Shown: positions 23,133 to 36,065 of the stretch, piece after piece
Numbering within the stretch: the stretch's first letter is position 1
How the letters are laid out: each line of letters starts with the position of its first letter
From: Rhabditoides inermis
Taxonomy: Eukaryota > Nematoda > Chromadorea > Rhabditida > Rhabditidae
DNA length: 64,000 nt
Reading direction: 5' to 3'
NCBI GenBank assembly: GCA_963966185.1
Contig: CAWZYM010000341.1
Span: 256,001 to 320,000, forward strand
The notes under the pieces: model-generated
What the model was told of the DNA's origin: nothing
The model's input: only the letters and a program-made list of their open reading frames with translations
The model's database searches: none
Position numbers and translations under genes: made by a program

Positions 23133-23755
23133 TGTGAAATCAAACTCATCTCGCTGTGTGAAATCAAACTCATCTCGCTGTGTCGAGTCAATAGTCATAT
23201 TCGATCTCGTTTATTTTGCATCCATGAATATGTATTTCCTGATATCTTGTTTTGTAGTGTTGGTTGGGACTTTTCGAGGTGAATTGATGATGTGCAACGG
23301 AAACTCGTTGCAAAGAGCTGGATTGAACAGTACAGTGTGTCGTAGTTTTGTGATGACAGAATTGGGAAACGAAGAGAAGCTTTGTTCAGTGTAAACGCCA
23401 CGCACGCATCCGCTACGCATTTGGCGGGTAAGTCGTCCGATCTCAATCAGACCACCAACTAACCCAACCTCATTAGGGCTACCTATATGTGAAACAAACC
23501 ATTAAGGTGGGCAAAAATGTGTATTCGATAGATTTAACCTGAGTGATCACAACATCATGGCGAACCCTTACTCGCTCTTCTCCCTTCTCTTGTTGGGTGG
23601 GGCAGGAGAGGCGAGGCGAGTGGCTGTCCGGGGATGGGACATACTGGATGCCAGTCGACTCACCTCCTCCACCCACACCTGTCGTCGTCCCGCATCCGGA
23701 CCATTCATACTCGACTGGCGGGGCGAGACTGGCGATCGGAAGGAGGCGCGTGGCA
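23133..23755. repeat. Partial third unit of the tandem duplication
   Basis: Follows unit 2 with the same histone-flank start and then the dispersed repeat at 23,578-23,751. It then departs from units 1 and 2 at about 23,715, where the repeat carries an extra GGGGCGAGACTGGCG. Confidence 0.9.
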
Positions 23756-23849
23756 GAATAATGGACAAAATCCGGAAGGAATGATAGAGGGCAGACTGGA
23801 CGAATAATCCCTACGCTCCTGATCGTTCCTCTCCATCCTCTCCATATAT

Positions 23850-24284
23850 TTATTTTTGGCACATCATGCATAGTTTAATTACTCTCTCATGGTACAGTTG
23901 TTTGCAAATATAAACTGGATGAGGGCACACTTCATTAAACGTAACTATACGAAACACAGACATCTCAAATAACATGTACCTGTTTTAGATTAGATTCGAA
24001 TTATCTAAGAAACACAGTGTGCAAATCAATTACAATTCAATGATTGTCAGTGGTAAAACAATATTATCACGAAATGGCAGTCTTTTTTCTCACTTATCTT
24101 GCTATTGTTGGATGGGGCTGCAGAGACGAGGCGAGTAGTGGCTGCCCGAGTGGCTGCCTGGATATTCGGATAGGAGAAGACAGAGGAGACGCCAGTCGAC
24201 TCGTCTCCTCCCACCCGACCGCGCCCCTCTCATTCGGACCATCCACACTCGACTGACGGGGAGCGAGAGTGGCGATCGGAAGGT
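23850..24284. repeat. Decayed tandem-unit fragments plus dispersed repeat
   Basis: The stretch 23,850-24,060 matches 14,380-14,595 with substitutions. The stretch 24,085-24,284 is another dispersed-repeat copy, which leads directly into the hexanucleotide array. Confidence 0.8.
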
Positions 24285-24294
24285 GACACACAGA

Positions 24295-25332
24295 CAGAGA
24301 CAGAGACAGAGACAGAGACAGAGACAGAGACAGAGACAGAGACAGAGACAGAGACAGAGACAGAGACAGAGACAGAGACAGAGACAGAGACAGAGACAGA
24401 GACAGAGACAGAGACAGAGACAGAGACAGAGACAGAGACAGAGACAGAGACAGAGACAGAGACAGAGACAGAGACAGAGACAGAGACAGAGACAGAGACA
24501 GAGACAGAGACAGAGACAGAGACAGAGACAGAGACAGAGACAGAGACAGAGACAGAGACAGAGACAGAGACAGAGACAGAGACAGAGACAGAGACAGAGA
24601 CAGAGACAGAGACAGAGACAGAGACAGAGACAGAGACAGAGACAGAGACAGAGACAGAGACAGAGACAGAGACAGAGACAGAGACAGAGACAGAGACAGA
24701 GACAGAGACAGAGACAGAGACAGAGACAGAGACAGAGACAGAGACAGAGACAGAGACAGAGACAGAGACAGAGACAGAGACAGAGACAGAGACAGAGACA
24801 GAGACAGAGACAGAGACAGAGACAGAGACAGAGACAGAGACAGAGACAGAGACAGAGACAGAGACAGAGACAGAGACAGAGACAGAGACAGAGACAGAGA
24901 CAGAGACAGAGACAGAGACAGAGACAGAGACAGAGACAGAGACAGAGACAGAGACAGAGACAGAGACAGAGACAGAGACAGAGACAGAGACAGAGACAGA
25001 GACAGAGACAGAGACAGAGACAGAGACAGAGACAGAGACAGAGACAGAGACAGAGACAGAGACAGAGACAGAGACAGAGACAGAGACAGAGACAGAGACA
25101 GAGACAGAGACAGAGACAGAGACAGAGACAGAGACAGAGACAGAGACAGAGACAGAGACAGAGACAGAGACAGAGACAGAGACAGAGACAGAGACAGAGA
25201 CAGAGACAGAGACAGAGACAGAGACAGAGACAGAGACAGAGACAGAGACAGAGACAGAGACAGAGACAGAGACAGAGACAGAGACAGAGACAGAGACAGA
25301 GACAGAGACAGAGACAGAGACAGAGACAGAGA
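24295..25332. repeat. Pure hexanucleotide array (CAGAGA), about 173 units
   Basis: CAGAGA repeats without a visible interruption over 1,038 bases. Both strands are open in several frames (Arg-Gln on plus, Ser-Val or Leu-Cys on minus), which is a consequence of the repeat and not evidence of a gene. The plus strand is 83 percent purine. Confidence 0.98.
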
Positions 25333-26187
25333 TCGTTCGAGTGATGTGAATGATGCTCATGAGGAACATGAGGAAGGTTTAGAAACATGAATGCTGGCTA
25401 TCCCAACAACAGCTATTTCGATTATTGTGTGATAGCGAGCGTTCATTCACGCGGCGCGAGAAACGTATAGCGATTATTTGTCTGCTAGAGGAATTGGGAT
25501 TAAAATTGACGCGAGAAACGTATTCCCGTGTTCTGATCGCGATTGTTGTGGAAAGCGTTTTGTTTGCTTCATTGACCGTGGCGATCCGTCAGCAACAACA
25601 ACCATTCTCTACTTCTGAGTCAATAAAACCAGTAGACGAGACGGGAAGAACTTGGCTCACGATACTCTCACCTTACTAGCAAGTCATCACACGTGCTCCC
25701 GCGCATCATATCATTTTCATCATTATAGGGGAATAGCTCATGAGAGCGCTGTCTTCCTAGCCCGCGGAATTACTATTGTGGATTATTATGGAAGAAAAGG
25801 GACACCCGGAGCTTCACCATCGTATATATTGGTATCTAATTCTAATGAGAAGACAAGTAGAACGCACCTGGTAGCAGCTAGCCTCAGTCGCATTTTGTTC
25901 AGCGAGGTACATGCACTCCCTCTTCACCCGAGGAGCAGCGCCCACAGACGCCATGAACGACCACAACACGAGGACCCACATTGCGAACACTGTTACAAAA
26001 TAGGTCATGAGGACCGAATGCTTACGATCCCCCATCCGCAATCCCTCAACACAATAGACAGAACACCCAAACGAGATCAAACACACTTTATGTGCAGTAA
26101 AACAATCGTACAAGCTCGCGATAAAACCAAAACAAGTGTTTTCAATAAATTGTGATCTTAGTTGTGGATGCTATGATCAAGCTGCGT
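25333..26187. other. No gene seen
   Basis: Mixed sequence between the array and the tubulin 3' end. Short frames only, none with family motifs or consistent splice sites. It presumably includes former 3' UTR of the tubulin gene. Confidence 0.55.
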
Positions 26188-27644
26188 TTACTCTCCGGTG
26201 TCACCGTCCAGCTCTTCCTCCTCGTCGGCGGTCGCGTCCTGGTACTGCTGGTACTCCGACACCAGGTCGTTCATGTTCGACTCGGCCTCGGTGAACTCCA
26301 TCTCGTCCATGCCCTCTCCAGTGTACCAGTGGAGGAAAGCCTTGCGGCGGAACATGGCTGCAAACAATCAATATTCAACCATTCAAAGTGAACAAGGCAA
26401 TGATACTCACCAGCGAACTGCTCGGAGATGCGCTTGAACAGCTCCAGGATGGCGGTCGAGTTACCGATGAAGGTGGCCGACATCTTGAGTCCACGGGGAG
26501 GGATGTCGCACACGGCGGTCTTGACGTTGTTGGGGATCCATTCGACGAGTTCTTGTTCTGGACCGACATCATCTGGTCATCGACCTCGCGCATGCTCATG
26601 CGTCCGCGGAACATGATGGCGACGGTGAGGTAGCGTCCGTGGCGGGGATCGCAGGCAGCCATCATGTTATTGGCATCGAGCATCTAAACAAAACAAATCA
26701 ATACCATACAAATATAATCGAAATGAACAACGCACCTGCTGGGTGAGCTCGGCGACGGTGAGCGCGTTGTAGGCGGAAGCTCCCTTGACAGACAGAGGGG
26801 CGAATCCAGGCATGAAGAAGTTAAGACGGGGGAAGGGCACCATGTTCACAGCAAGCTTGCGAAGATCAGCGTTCAGCTGTCCAGGGAATCGGAGGCAGGT
26901 GGGCACTCCAGACATGGTCATCGACACTAAACGAGTTGATTGATGATTTGTTTATTTTGTTATATCTCATAATAACATCCCCTCCGCTATTCATTTCAGA
27001 ATCGATTATCTTTAATAATGACCTCATATATCTCAAGTACTCTTCGGACGTTCCTATCCCTCGAAACACGCAGCGGACTACCACATATGGCATTATATTG
27101 CGAAAGAGCGCGGGTTGCCAGAGAGAATGAGACAACATCCTCGCATGGTAATGAAAACGAGAAGCATAGACAATTTACAAGAGAATTGAAAAGTCAATAT
27201 GGCATAGCACATACCGAGATGGTTAGATCTCCGTAAGTGGGGTTGGTGTTGGTGAGCTTGAGGGTGCGGAAGCAGATGTCGTACAGAGCCTCGTTGTCAA
27301 TGCAGAAGGTCTCATCAGTGTTCTTGACGAGCTGATGCACCGATAGGGTGGCGTTGTAGGGCTCCACACCGATGTCAGAACCCTAAAAACACAATAGATA
27401 TTAAATGGACCAAAGAAATGAAATAAGAACGCACCTTGGAGGAGGGCACAACGGAGAAAGAGCTTATGATACGGTCGGGGTACTCCTCGCGGATCTTGAA
27501 GATGAGAATAGTTCCCATTCCGGATCCAGTTCCTCCTCCGAGGGAATGAGTCAGTTGGAAGCCATGAAGGCAGTCGCAGCCCTCAGCCTCCTTGCGGACA
27601 ACGTCGAGAACGTTGTCAACGAGCTCAGCTCCCTCGGTGTAGTG
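26188..27644 (-). pseudogene. Beta-tubulin, 5'-truncated and frameshifted
   Basis: Five exons are readable on the minus strand: 27,435-27,644, 27,215-27,382, 26,736-26,929, 26,411-26,683 and 26,188-26,357. Tubulin landmarks include [10 protein letters not shown] (GTP-binding T4 loop), [10 protein letters not shown], and an acidic tail ending Asp-Gly-Asp-Thr-Gly-Glu. Three lesions are visible. A base is missing in the Gly-Asp-Leu-Asn-His codons near 27,225. Seven bases are missing near 26,545, between Asn-Ser-Ser and Glu-Trp-Ile-Pro. Everything upstream of His-Tyr-Thr-Glu-Gly is lost. Splice sites remain good, so decay is recent. Confidence 0.92.
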
Positions 27645-27650
27645 TCACTT

Positions 27651-27686
27651 CTCGGAGATGCGCTTGAACAGCTCCAGGATGGCGGT
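27651..27686 (-). repeat. 36-base ectopic copy of a downstream tubulin exon
   Basis: Exactly matches 26,421-26,456 (codons for [11 protein letters not shown]). It sits at the broken 5' end of the pseudogene, six bases before the first recognisable codon of the remaining gene. Confidence 0.9.
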
Positions 27687-28552
27687 TTTCAATTCAGATA
27701 AATTATGGTATAATGTTCTCCCTCAGAGATCGACCCCGCAGAGGACTGCATTTCGAACCGTTGCATATCAACAACTCGAAAAACAGTACAACACGGGGCC
27801 ATACACGGAAGCATAAGTAGTAACTGAACAAGTACAATAACTCACCTTGAAGCATGCAGAGGAAACTTTAGTCGGGGTTAGCGCAATGAATACGTATTGC
27901 GTACCAAAGTGAAATAAAACTGGCAGAGATTCAGCGGAGAAAAAATAAATACAGAAATAGGTCAGAAAAGCGGATCACTGAATTGTGACGCCGCATCGCA
28001 CATTTTCGCTGCGTATCCGCATGATTGTAAGCTGATACGCACCGATTTTTTACCGTATGCATTTGGCGCGAACATTTTACAGGAACGTTTATATTTATTT
28101 TTGGCACATCATGCATAGTTTAATTACTCTCTCATGGTACAGTTGTTTGCAAATATAAACTGGATGAGGGCACACTTCATTAAACGTAACTATACGAAAC
28201 ACAGACATCTCAAATAACATGTACCTGTTTTAGATTAGATTCGAATTATTTAAGAAATACAGTGTGCAAATCAATTACAATTTAATAATTGTCAGTGGTA
28301 ATAATATCAGTGACAATATTATCACGAAATGACATGGTCTTTTTTCTCACTTCTCTTGCTGTTGTTGGATGGGGCTGCAGAGACGAGGCGAGTAGTGGCT
28401 GCCCGAGTGGCTGCCTGGATATTCGGATAGGAGAAGACAGAAGAGACGCCAGTCGACTCGTCTCCTCCCATCCGACCGCGCGCCCATCATCCGGACCATC
28501 CACACTCGACTGACGGGTGGCAAGAACTGGCGATCGGAAGGAGGCGCGTGGC

Positions 28553-28555
<3 letters not shown>
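27687..28555. repeat. Diverged fragment of the 5.2-kb unit plus dispersed repeat
   Basis: Matches 13,975-14,595 with substitutions and small deletions, then the dispersed repeat (28,340-28,552). It directly abuts the tubulin breakpoint, so this repeat is a likely agent of the truncation. Confidence 0.85.
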
Positions 28556-28583
<28 letters not shown>

Positions 28584-28683
28584 TCTCTCTCCCTCTCCCT
28601 CTCCCTCTCCCTCCCTCTCACTCTGTTCATCACAGAAATAAACATAAACAGAGGGAGAGGAAGGAAGAGGGAGAGGGAGAGAA

Positions 28684-28714
<31 letters not shown>

Positions 28715-28747
28715 AAGAGAGAGAGAGAAAGAGAGAGAGAGAAAGAC
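28556..28747. repeat. CT tract then GA tract
   Basis: CT-rich to about 28,625, then GA-rich to 28,745, around a short mixed centre. The two halves could fold back on each other. Confidence 0.85.
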
Positions 28748-29146
28748 ATACCACCCCGGTTGTCCCTCCGGTGTGCTGACTTGTCGAGTGCGAGTGCTCA
28801 ATCTATTGCGCAGCCTAGCCTCGAAGTCTGTGCACCGGTGTGATACCCTCTTCTGCCGCCCAATTATTTCGTCTCTTTCTGTTCCCTCCATACCACCCCG
28901 GTTGTCCCTCTAGTGTGCTGACTTGTCGAATGCGAGTGCTCCATCTATTGCGCAGCCTCGCCTCGGAGTCTGTGCACCGGTGTGATACCCTCTTCTGCCG
29001 CCCAATTATTTCGTCTCTTTCTGTTCCCTCCATACCACCCCGGTTGTCCCTCCGGTGTGCTGACTTGTCGAGTGCGAGTGCTCCATCTATTGCGCAGCCT
29101 CGCCTCGGAGTCTGTGCACCGGTGTGATACCCTCTTCTGCCGCCCC
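28748..29146. repeat. 142-bp tandem repeat, 2.8 units
   Basis: Units start at 28,748, 28,890 and 29,032 with ATACCACCCCGGTTGTCCC. An inverted partial copy lies at 29,412-29,512 (GGTATCACACCGGTGCACGG onward), so array and copy form an inverted repeat across about 270 bases. Confidence 0.9.
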
Positions 29147-30208
29147 TTCATCTCATTATATTTCTTCAGGGATTCGATTAATGTGATCTTACAACGTTTG
29201 AAAATTTTAATTACTCTTCTTTATTCATTGAACGAAGCAGAATCCACCGGAATCGTCATTCACGGTACTACAGGTTCGAGCTATCGGTATGATTGGTATT
29301 CGCTGTCCCTATACGAAATATGTACTTTACCGTAACCCATATGTGTGATTTACATAATTGATTATTGGAATTGGAACGTCGGAAGAAAGACATCTAGGGA
29401 CAGAAGAGGATTGAGGGTATCACACCGGTGCACGGACTCCGAGGCAAGGCTGCGCAATAGATGGAGCACTCGCACTCGACAAGTCAGCACACCGGAGGGA
29501 CAACCGGAGTGGTTATGGAAGGAGAGAGAGAAAATCAATATACCTGAATATGGGGAATGTCGAGGCAGTTCACACCGACAGCTCACATCCAATAGCCTGA
29601 AATGAACATGTTAGTCTCCGTCCCTCTCTACCACTCACCATCACCGACTCATCTCTTTCATCACTCACTATCACTCACTCGCCCTCCCTTCCTGTCCTTC
29701 TTGCCAGCGCCCCGTCTGTCAGTACATCTCCTCTCCTCTCTCCCCGTTCACCCACCGAGTTGCCCCTCTCTCGGTTCAGTCGATTCCAGGTTCGCAGCCT
29801 GTGGCAACCATCGTCTGTGTGCAAGAGAGGGCAGACCGATCCATCGATTCGGTCAGCCCTGCCTCTCCTCTTTCTCTCCAGCCACCGTCCGCCTTGCGAT
29901 ACATTCATCTACTTCTTCCATTTATGCATGTTACCTGTGTTTATTCATTTCGTGCAAGACATCACCGAAACCGCAAAATTTCTTTCTATCTGTGTATGCT
30001 ATAACCTTTTGATTAATTGCGCTCATATTGTGTAATTTCACTTAACTCTGTTCTCATTCGTGATTTAATTCTGTTCTCCCGTCAACTTTCTCTGCGCTCT
30101 CTCGCTATCACCACGCTTTCTACTCATCTATCAGCTGATCGAGGCACTGTCTCAAATTCGACGTTCATATGCATCTGATTCTCACCTGACTCTGTATCTG
30201 TCTGTCTG

Positions 30209-30251
<43 letters not shown>

Positions 30252-30700
30252 GAAATCAGCTGATCACGCTGCCAGCTACCGATGTCTTTCCCCTGTTCCT
30301 AATTCTTCTCGGTTGGCATTTTGCCAGATGCCAGCTATAAATGACGTTCATTGCCCTATCCCTCTCACAGTCACTCACTCACTCACTCACTCACTCATCT
30401 TCATTCTTCCTCTCCAGTACGCGTTCTTGGTCAGTAGCCGTGCCCAACCGTGCATTTCTTCGTCGTGTTGGCTGCAATAGTCCTAGTCGCTGTAAAAACT
30501 AGAAGTGCTCATGGTATTGTCTCCGACTCTCTTATAACACGTGCACTCTCACCGATCTGCCCATGCTACCATTCGATTCGCATGCGCGCCGCAAATGTAT
30601 CATTATCATTATCATGTATGCATACATATGTCCGAGTGAGCTTCTTCAATCCGAAAATACCGTGCCCTAACCACACTTGAACAAAACAATGTTACAGGTA
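29147..30700. other. Upstream region of the protease gene
   Basis: Holds the inverted 142-bp-unit copy (29,412-29,512), CT-rich sequence with a CT microsatellite at 30,212-30,248, and CACT repeats at 30,368-30,397. An acceptor-like TTACAG|GTAATG at 30,691-30,702 hints at an upstream exon, but I could not place one. Confidence 0.5.
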
Positions 30701-32680
30701 ATGTCGATAGAAATGTTCTATCCGCGTTCTGCGACTGTTACCCGGCCGGACCAGCCGGTGCAGCGCACTGGAGAGGGTGAGCAGGTATGTTTCCTATCTT
30801 CTATCATCCCTATCTTCCTCTTATACTGTCTATTTCCATTTCCCTTTTTCCTCTTTCTATTTGTGACGTCATGGTTGTTTCAGGCGGAGTGCGGTTACCG
30901 CATCAACACTCCGCCGACTCCCCGACCCAACCCCCTCGAGGTGCGTTCAGAGCGCACCGAGAGGACCACGGTGAGGGTGAGTTACGTCTTGACCTCTCTG
31001 TCTCCTTCTCATCTAATCTATATCTTCTATTCCTCTCTCCCCATCTCTCCCCACAGGAATACCTAAATTATCACCAAATAAGACAAAGGAGACTACAATG
31101 ACACTCACTGATAAGAAACATGTTGCAGGAGTGCAAGGTGTGCACTCGAGAGTGCGTGGAGTGCCACTCGGCACCGCGTACTCTGCTCGAGAGGGCGCTC
31201 GAGCAGATGGAGGCTGTCCAAGAGGAGGCGGAGAAGACCGCCGCTGCCCTCCTCGCCGCCAGACGGGAGGAGCGGCAGCTGTACGCCTTCCTCAAGGATG
31301 AGGAGGAGCGCCACCAGGTGAGTGGGTGGGGAGAGTGGAGCAGTGGGTGGACAGACAGCACGCTCACCTGTCCGTGTTCAGCGCGCGATCCGCGAAGAGG
31401 CCGAGAGGCACGGCCGCGTCATGCGGTTCGTGCGAGTGCGCGGTTGGCAGGGCGTCCACTCCGCTCACCAGCACATGGAGGCGGACGATCGAGAGGCGAG
31501 TCTGAAATGAGAATCGTAGCTTACGTGTCCCCATCCTGTTGGATATAGCATTCCGTGCACTTGTATACTACCATCTCTGTTGTTCACTTTGTATTACTAA
31601 CTTGCATATGCTAATGTGGTGTTGCAGGACTCCGAGCAATCCGAGCCGGAGGACACCATGGAGATGGAGGAGGCTCGAGGCGAGTGTCGCGACGAGTCGG
31701 CGGACTGCCGCAGCGTCGCCTTCAACAAGGTAGCGTATTCACCACTCTCACATTTGGTCTATGTCAATACGGGGGCGTGCACGCGTTTCAGACGGTGCTC
31801 GTGGAGAAGGAGAGGCTGCGACGCACGGAGGATGTGGCGAGTCGAGCGGACTGGGCCGACAAGGTGGGCCTGCCACATGCGGCTATTCGACAAAGAAGGG
31901 GAGGAGAATCGTTCGGGAACAGTCTGTTCGACGCACAGCAAATGTCAAAAGCCACATTGGCGAAAAAACGCAGATATTAGGAGTGAACAAGATGTGTTAA
32001 GTGGGACGCGCAGAGGGCGAGGCATCGTCGAGAGAAGGAGGCCCTCGAGCGCGAGCTGGCAGAGCGGCACCAGAAGGAGCAGAACGAGCTGGAGCAGCGG
32101 CAGAAGGAGACGACCATGAACGTGAGTAGGCGTGTATCACACGGAATATGAAACACATACACACATACAGACATACACACATACCAACACACCAACCCTC
32201 ACCTGCATGTAAACATAATTCACAATACGATTTCTCGCCCCTTTTTGAAGCGTAAACCACATGGAACATGGGACTAGTGAGCGCTGTGGCAGCCGTACTG
32301 ACCGTGTGTGGTGTTGCAGGCGACTCTCCAGGAGGAGACGCGCGAGGAGCAGAACTCTGCCCACTCCCACTCCGAGAACCAGCTGGCGCGAGGCGAGTCG
32401 AGATCGGACAACCGCAACGGCGCCTCCAAAAAGGTAGATTTACACTTCCTACCGTATTATCCTGCAAAAAATAGTGTGTGCGTGGACAGAATGGGATTGG
32501 AATGATATCAAAGTTAGTAGTAGATGGTTTGTAGTTTGTACTGCTTGCATCTAACCCTAACAAAACAACATGAGTGATTTCAATTGAGACAAGCGCCAAC
32601 AGGTTATCTGCGAACTAGGCAGTGATTATGGCAGGGACAGAAGTGGTTTGCGAGAAGGCGAATAGAAGAGGGAGAGAGGG

Positions 32681-32711
<31 letters not shown>

Positions 32712-34088
32712 GGGAGAGAGAGAGGGAGAGAGAGAGAGAGCGGGGTTAGCCGTCGTGGCACACAAAACACATACACGTAATGCCTCGCCTCACTTCGTTT
32801 TTTGCAGCGCCTCGCTGTCGGACGGCGCCTCACTGGAGACAACAGGCCCGGCAAGTTCGCCGGCCTGGATCCCACCGAGACGCTCAGGCAGGTACGTCAT
32901 CACGGCATCCTTAAATATATGCAATTCGTCTCTTCCTCAAAATGTCTCCATCGCTGATCTTGTTTCCAACGTATTATCTTTTGTTTTATTTTCGGATGTT
33001 TTGTTACATGAGAGTGAGATGAAAATGGAGTTACCAATAGACACTCGGATCAGAACAGAGCGTTATGTTTCATTAAGCATTGTAAAACTGTACGCAATGC
33101 ACACTGCGTACCTTGCATTTTCAGCCGATCATGCCTGGCCGACACGTCGAGGGTCAGCAGCCGCCCAGATTCAGCCACATGAAGACCCAGGAGAGGCTGA
33201 AAAAGGTAAGACATTGTGAAAGGAGGCAGATAACAGCTAGAATGAACGTGGACGGAGATAACAGCTACATTGAACTAGGTGAACAGGGATGGCAGTGGAT
33301 ACAGTGTTGGAATAGAATAGTGCACAACACCTCGACCTTGCAGACGCTCCACAGCACTGCCCACGTCGAGGGAAAGCGCCCGGACAAGTACGCCGGTGTG
33401 AAGGCGACGGAGAAGAACATTCTGGTAGGCTTCATTCATTGCTTCGGCCAGCATGACTCATGCACGCACTCGTCATCCATTCACCCCCTCCTCCACCCAC
33501 ATTCTCCTCCTCCTCTCATCCACCTCTTATCTCTCTCCCCCTCTCTCCCCCTCTCTCTCCCTCCCTCCCTCCCTCCCTCTCTCCCTCTCTCTCTCTCTCT
33601 CTGTCTCTCTCTGTGTCAAGTTTCCTGTTCTAACATTTTCCTTTTCAGGTGCACAGGCAGCGCCCGGTGGAGAAGAGCGTGCGGTGGCCGCGACTCAGCT
33701 CGGCCCCCAAGCCCCCGCCTGGCGACAAGGTACTTCACTTCTTAACTATCCCATTACTGCTACTTATTACTAATTACTATCTACGCGAACTGTTGATAGA
33801 AGGAACTATCAAAGTTTCGAATTTAAAGACGTTAAAACACGAGTTACTTTGCGACCCAACGTCTAGCCAATAAGCATAATCGAAAAACTTGGGCACATGT
33901 ATTGTTGGAAAGATTGAAACATCTATGCACAACATATAAGTCGGTATCATTTGTTTTTCGAGCGTTTTGAGCACTTCGTTTTATTGAGGGAATTCGGTGA
34001 GTACGCAATGAAAATTAAAAGTTGTAATGCACATTATTGTCAAATCATTGCATCCTAACAAATGTGCGAATCTCTCTCTCCATCTCCA

Positions 34089-34128
<40 letters not shown>

Positions 34129-36020
34129 TCCATCTCTCTCTCTCAATTACCACTTCCATTTATCTATTACTGTTGACTACTACTTCCTATTTTCTACGGC
34201 ACTATAGATATTGAAACTTGGGGAACATGTGCGGCTAGAATCATTGAAACATGTATGGTTACAGATCCGCCGCGGCGCACCCGTGACAGAGAGGAGGGAG
34301 CATCTCCTGGGGGCCGCGGTGTTCTCACCCGACTCATCCACCCCCTCTCTCTCGCTCACCCCCATCCCACCTCTCTCGCTGTCGCCCCCGGAAGCCACTC
34401 CCGACACGCTCTCGCCGCCGAACCCCAAGACAAGCACGCCCAGACAGGTGAGGTTCTCGTTCCGCTATCTGAAAACAACACGTTATTCGAGACTGCATTG
34501 GACTCAGTGCAATTGTGCACATTTATCACTTTCTGTACATGTGTGATTATCAATGTTCAGAAGGTGCGTGAGTCACCTGCTGAGAAGGTGGAGAAGAACC
34601 GCTTTGGCCGCGGTCTGCGAAAGAAGGTACGGGTCTTTACGTTCTAGGTTTTCGAGAGAGTGAGAGAGAGAGATAAACAGAGAAAGAGAGAGAGAGAGGG
34701 AGAGAGAAAGAGAGAGAGAGAGAAAGAGAGAGAGAGAAAGAGAGAGGGAGAAAGAGAGGAAATGTTGCAGATGAAGAAGCTGAAGAACAAGCTCGGCAAG
34801 CTGCAGCAAGAGTTCAGCGACCACTTCAAGAGCAAGAAGAGCGGCGAGGAGGAGGAGGTCGACGGAGACGAGACCGAGAAGGCCCGTGCTGCGAGCGGCG
34901 ACGACCTCGTAGAAAACCCCGCCGACCTCGTGAGTGGGGTAGTCTGAGTCTTATTAAAACAAATGAGGGAGGGGACAGAAACGAGAGTCAAGAGTCGAGA
35001 GGGAGAACGGAAATCGAGAGCACGAGAGAGAGGGAGAGAAAGAGATAGTCTGGAAATGCTTGCAGACTGTTCTGGACGACATGGCGATGATTGAGGAGGA
35101 GGAGGAGGAGGTCGACTACCTCGTCTTGGCACGGGATCAGGTGAGAAGGAGGAGGAGGGAGGAGAAGGGAAGAGGAGAAGAGAGGAGGAGGAAGGAGGAG
35201 TGAGGAGGAGAGGAAAAGGAAGGTGGAGGGAGGAGAAGGGAAGAGGAGAGGAGAGAAGGAGGAGGGAGGAGGAGAAGGGAAGAGGAGAGGAGAGGAGGAG
35301 GAATGAGGAGGTGGAGGGAGAAGGGAAGAGGAGAGGAGAGAAGGAGGAAGGAGGAGGAAGGAGGAAGGAAGAGGAGAGGAGAGAAGGAGGAGGGAGGAGA
35401 AGGGAAGAGGAGAGGAGAGGAGGAGGAAGGAGGAGGGAGGAGGAGGGAAGAGGAGAGGAGAGAAGGAGGAGGAAGGAGAAGGGAAGAGGAGAGGAGAGGG
35501 AAGGAGGAGGGAGGAGAAGGAAAGAGGAGAGGAGAGGAAGAGGAAGGTGGAGGGAGGAGAAGGGAAGAGGAGAGGAGAGGAGGAGGAAGGTGGAGGGAGG
35601 AGAAGGGAAGAGGAGGGGAGGAGAGAGATGTTTATAGGAAGTCGACGTGCCCGAGACGGAGTGTGTCAGGGAGGAGCAGGAGGTAAGAAAGAGAGTGATA
35701 GTGAGGTGACAGAGAGGAAGAGAGAAGAGAGAAGGAGGAGATGAACCGAGTGATTGCAGCTGAGCGGGGATCAGATGGAGAAGGCCGTCCGCACGCTCAA
35801 TGCGGGGCCGTTCGTGTACCCGGTGCACGGAATCCACGCCCACATGGTCAGTGTGCCGGGTCGATCAAAAACAACAAAGGTCACTCGTTTCTTTCAGGAC
35901 CCGCAGTGGAACGAGAAGCTCAACAGGGACTGCGTCGTGATCGTGAGTTGAGAGAAAAGGAGGAGGAGGAGGAGGAGGAGATAGAGGGTGGAGAGATGAA
36001 GAGAGAGAGAATGGAGAGAT

Positions 36021-36065
<45 letters not shown>

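Noticed and set aside
24102..25388. Long frames of Leu-Cys, Ser-Val or Arg-Gln repeats
   Set aside because: They are all six-frame readings of the pure CAGAGA array and carry no coding evidence.
34644..35843. Minus-strand frame of 399 residues rich in Ser, Pro and Leu
   Set aside because: It is antisense to exons and polypurine introns of the protease gene; composition is explained by the repeat.
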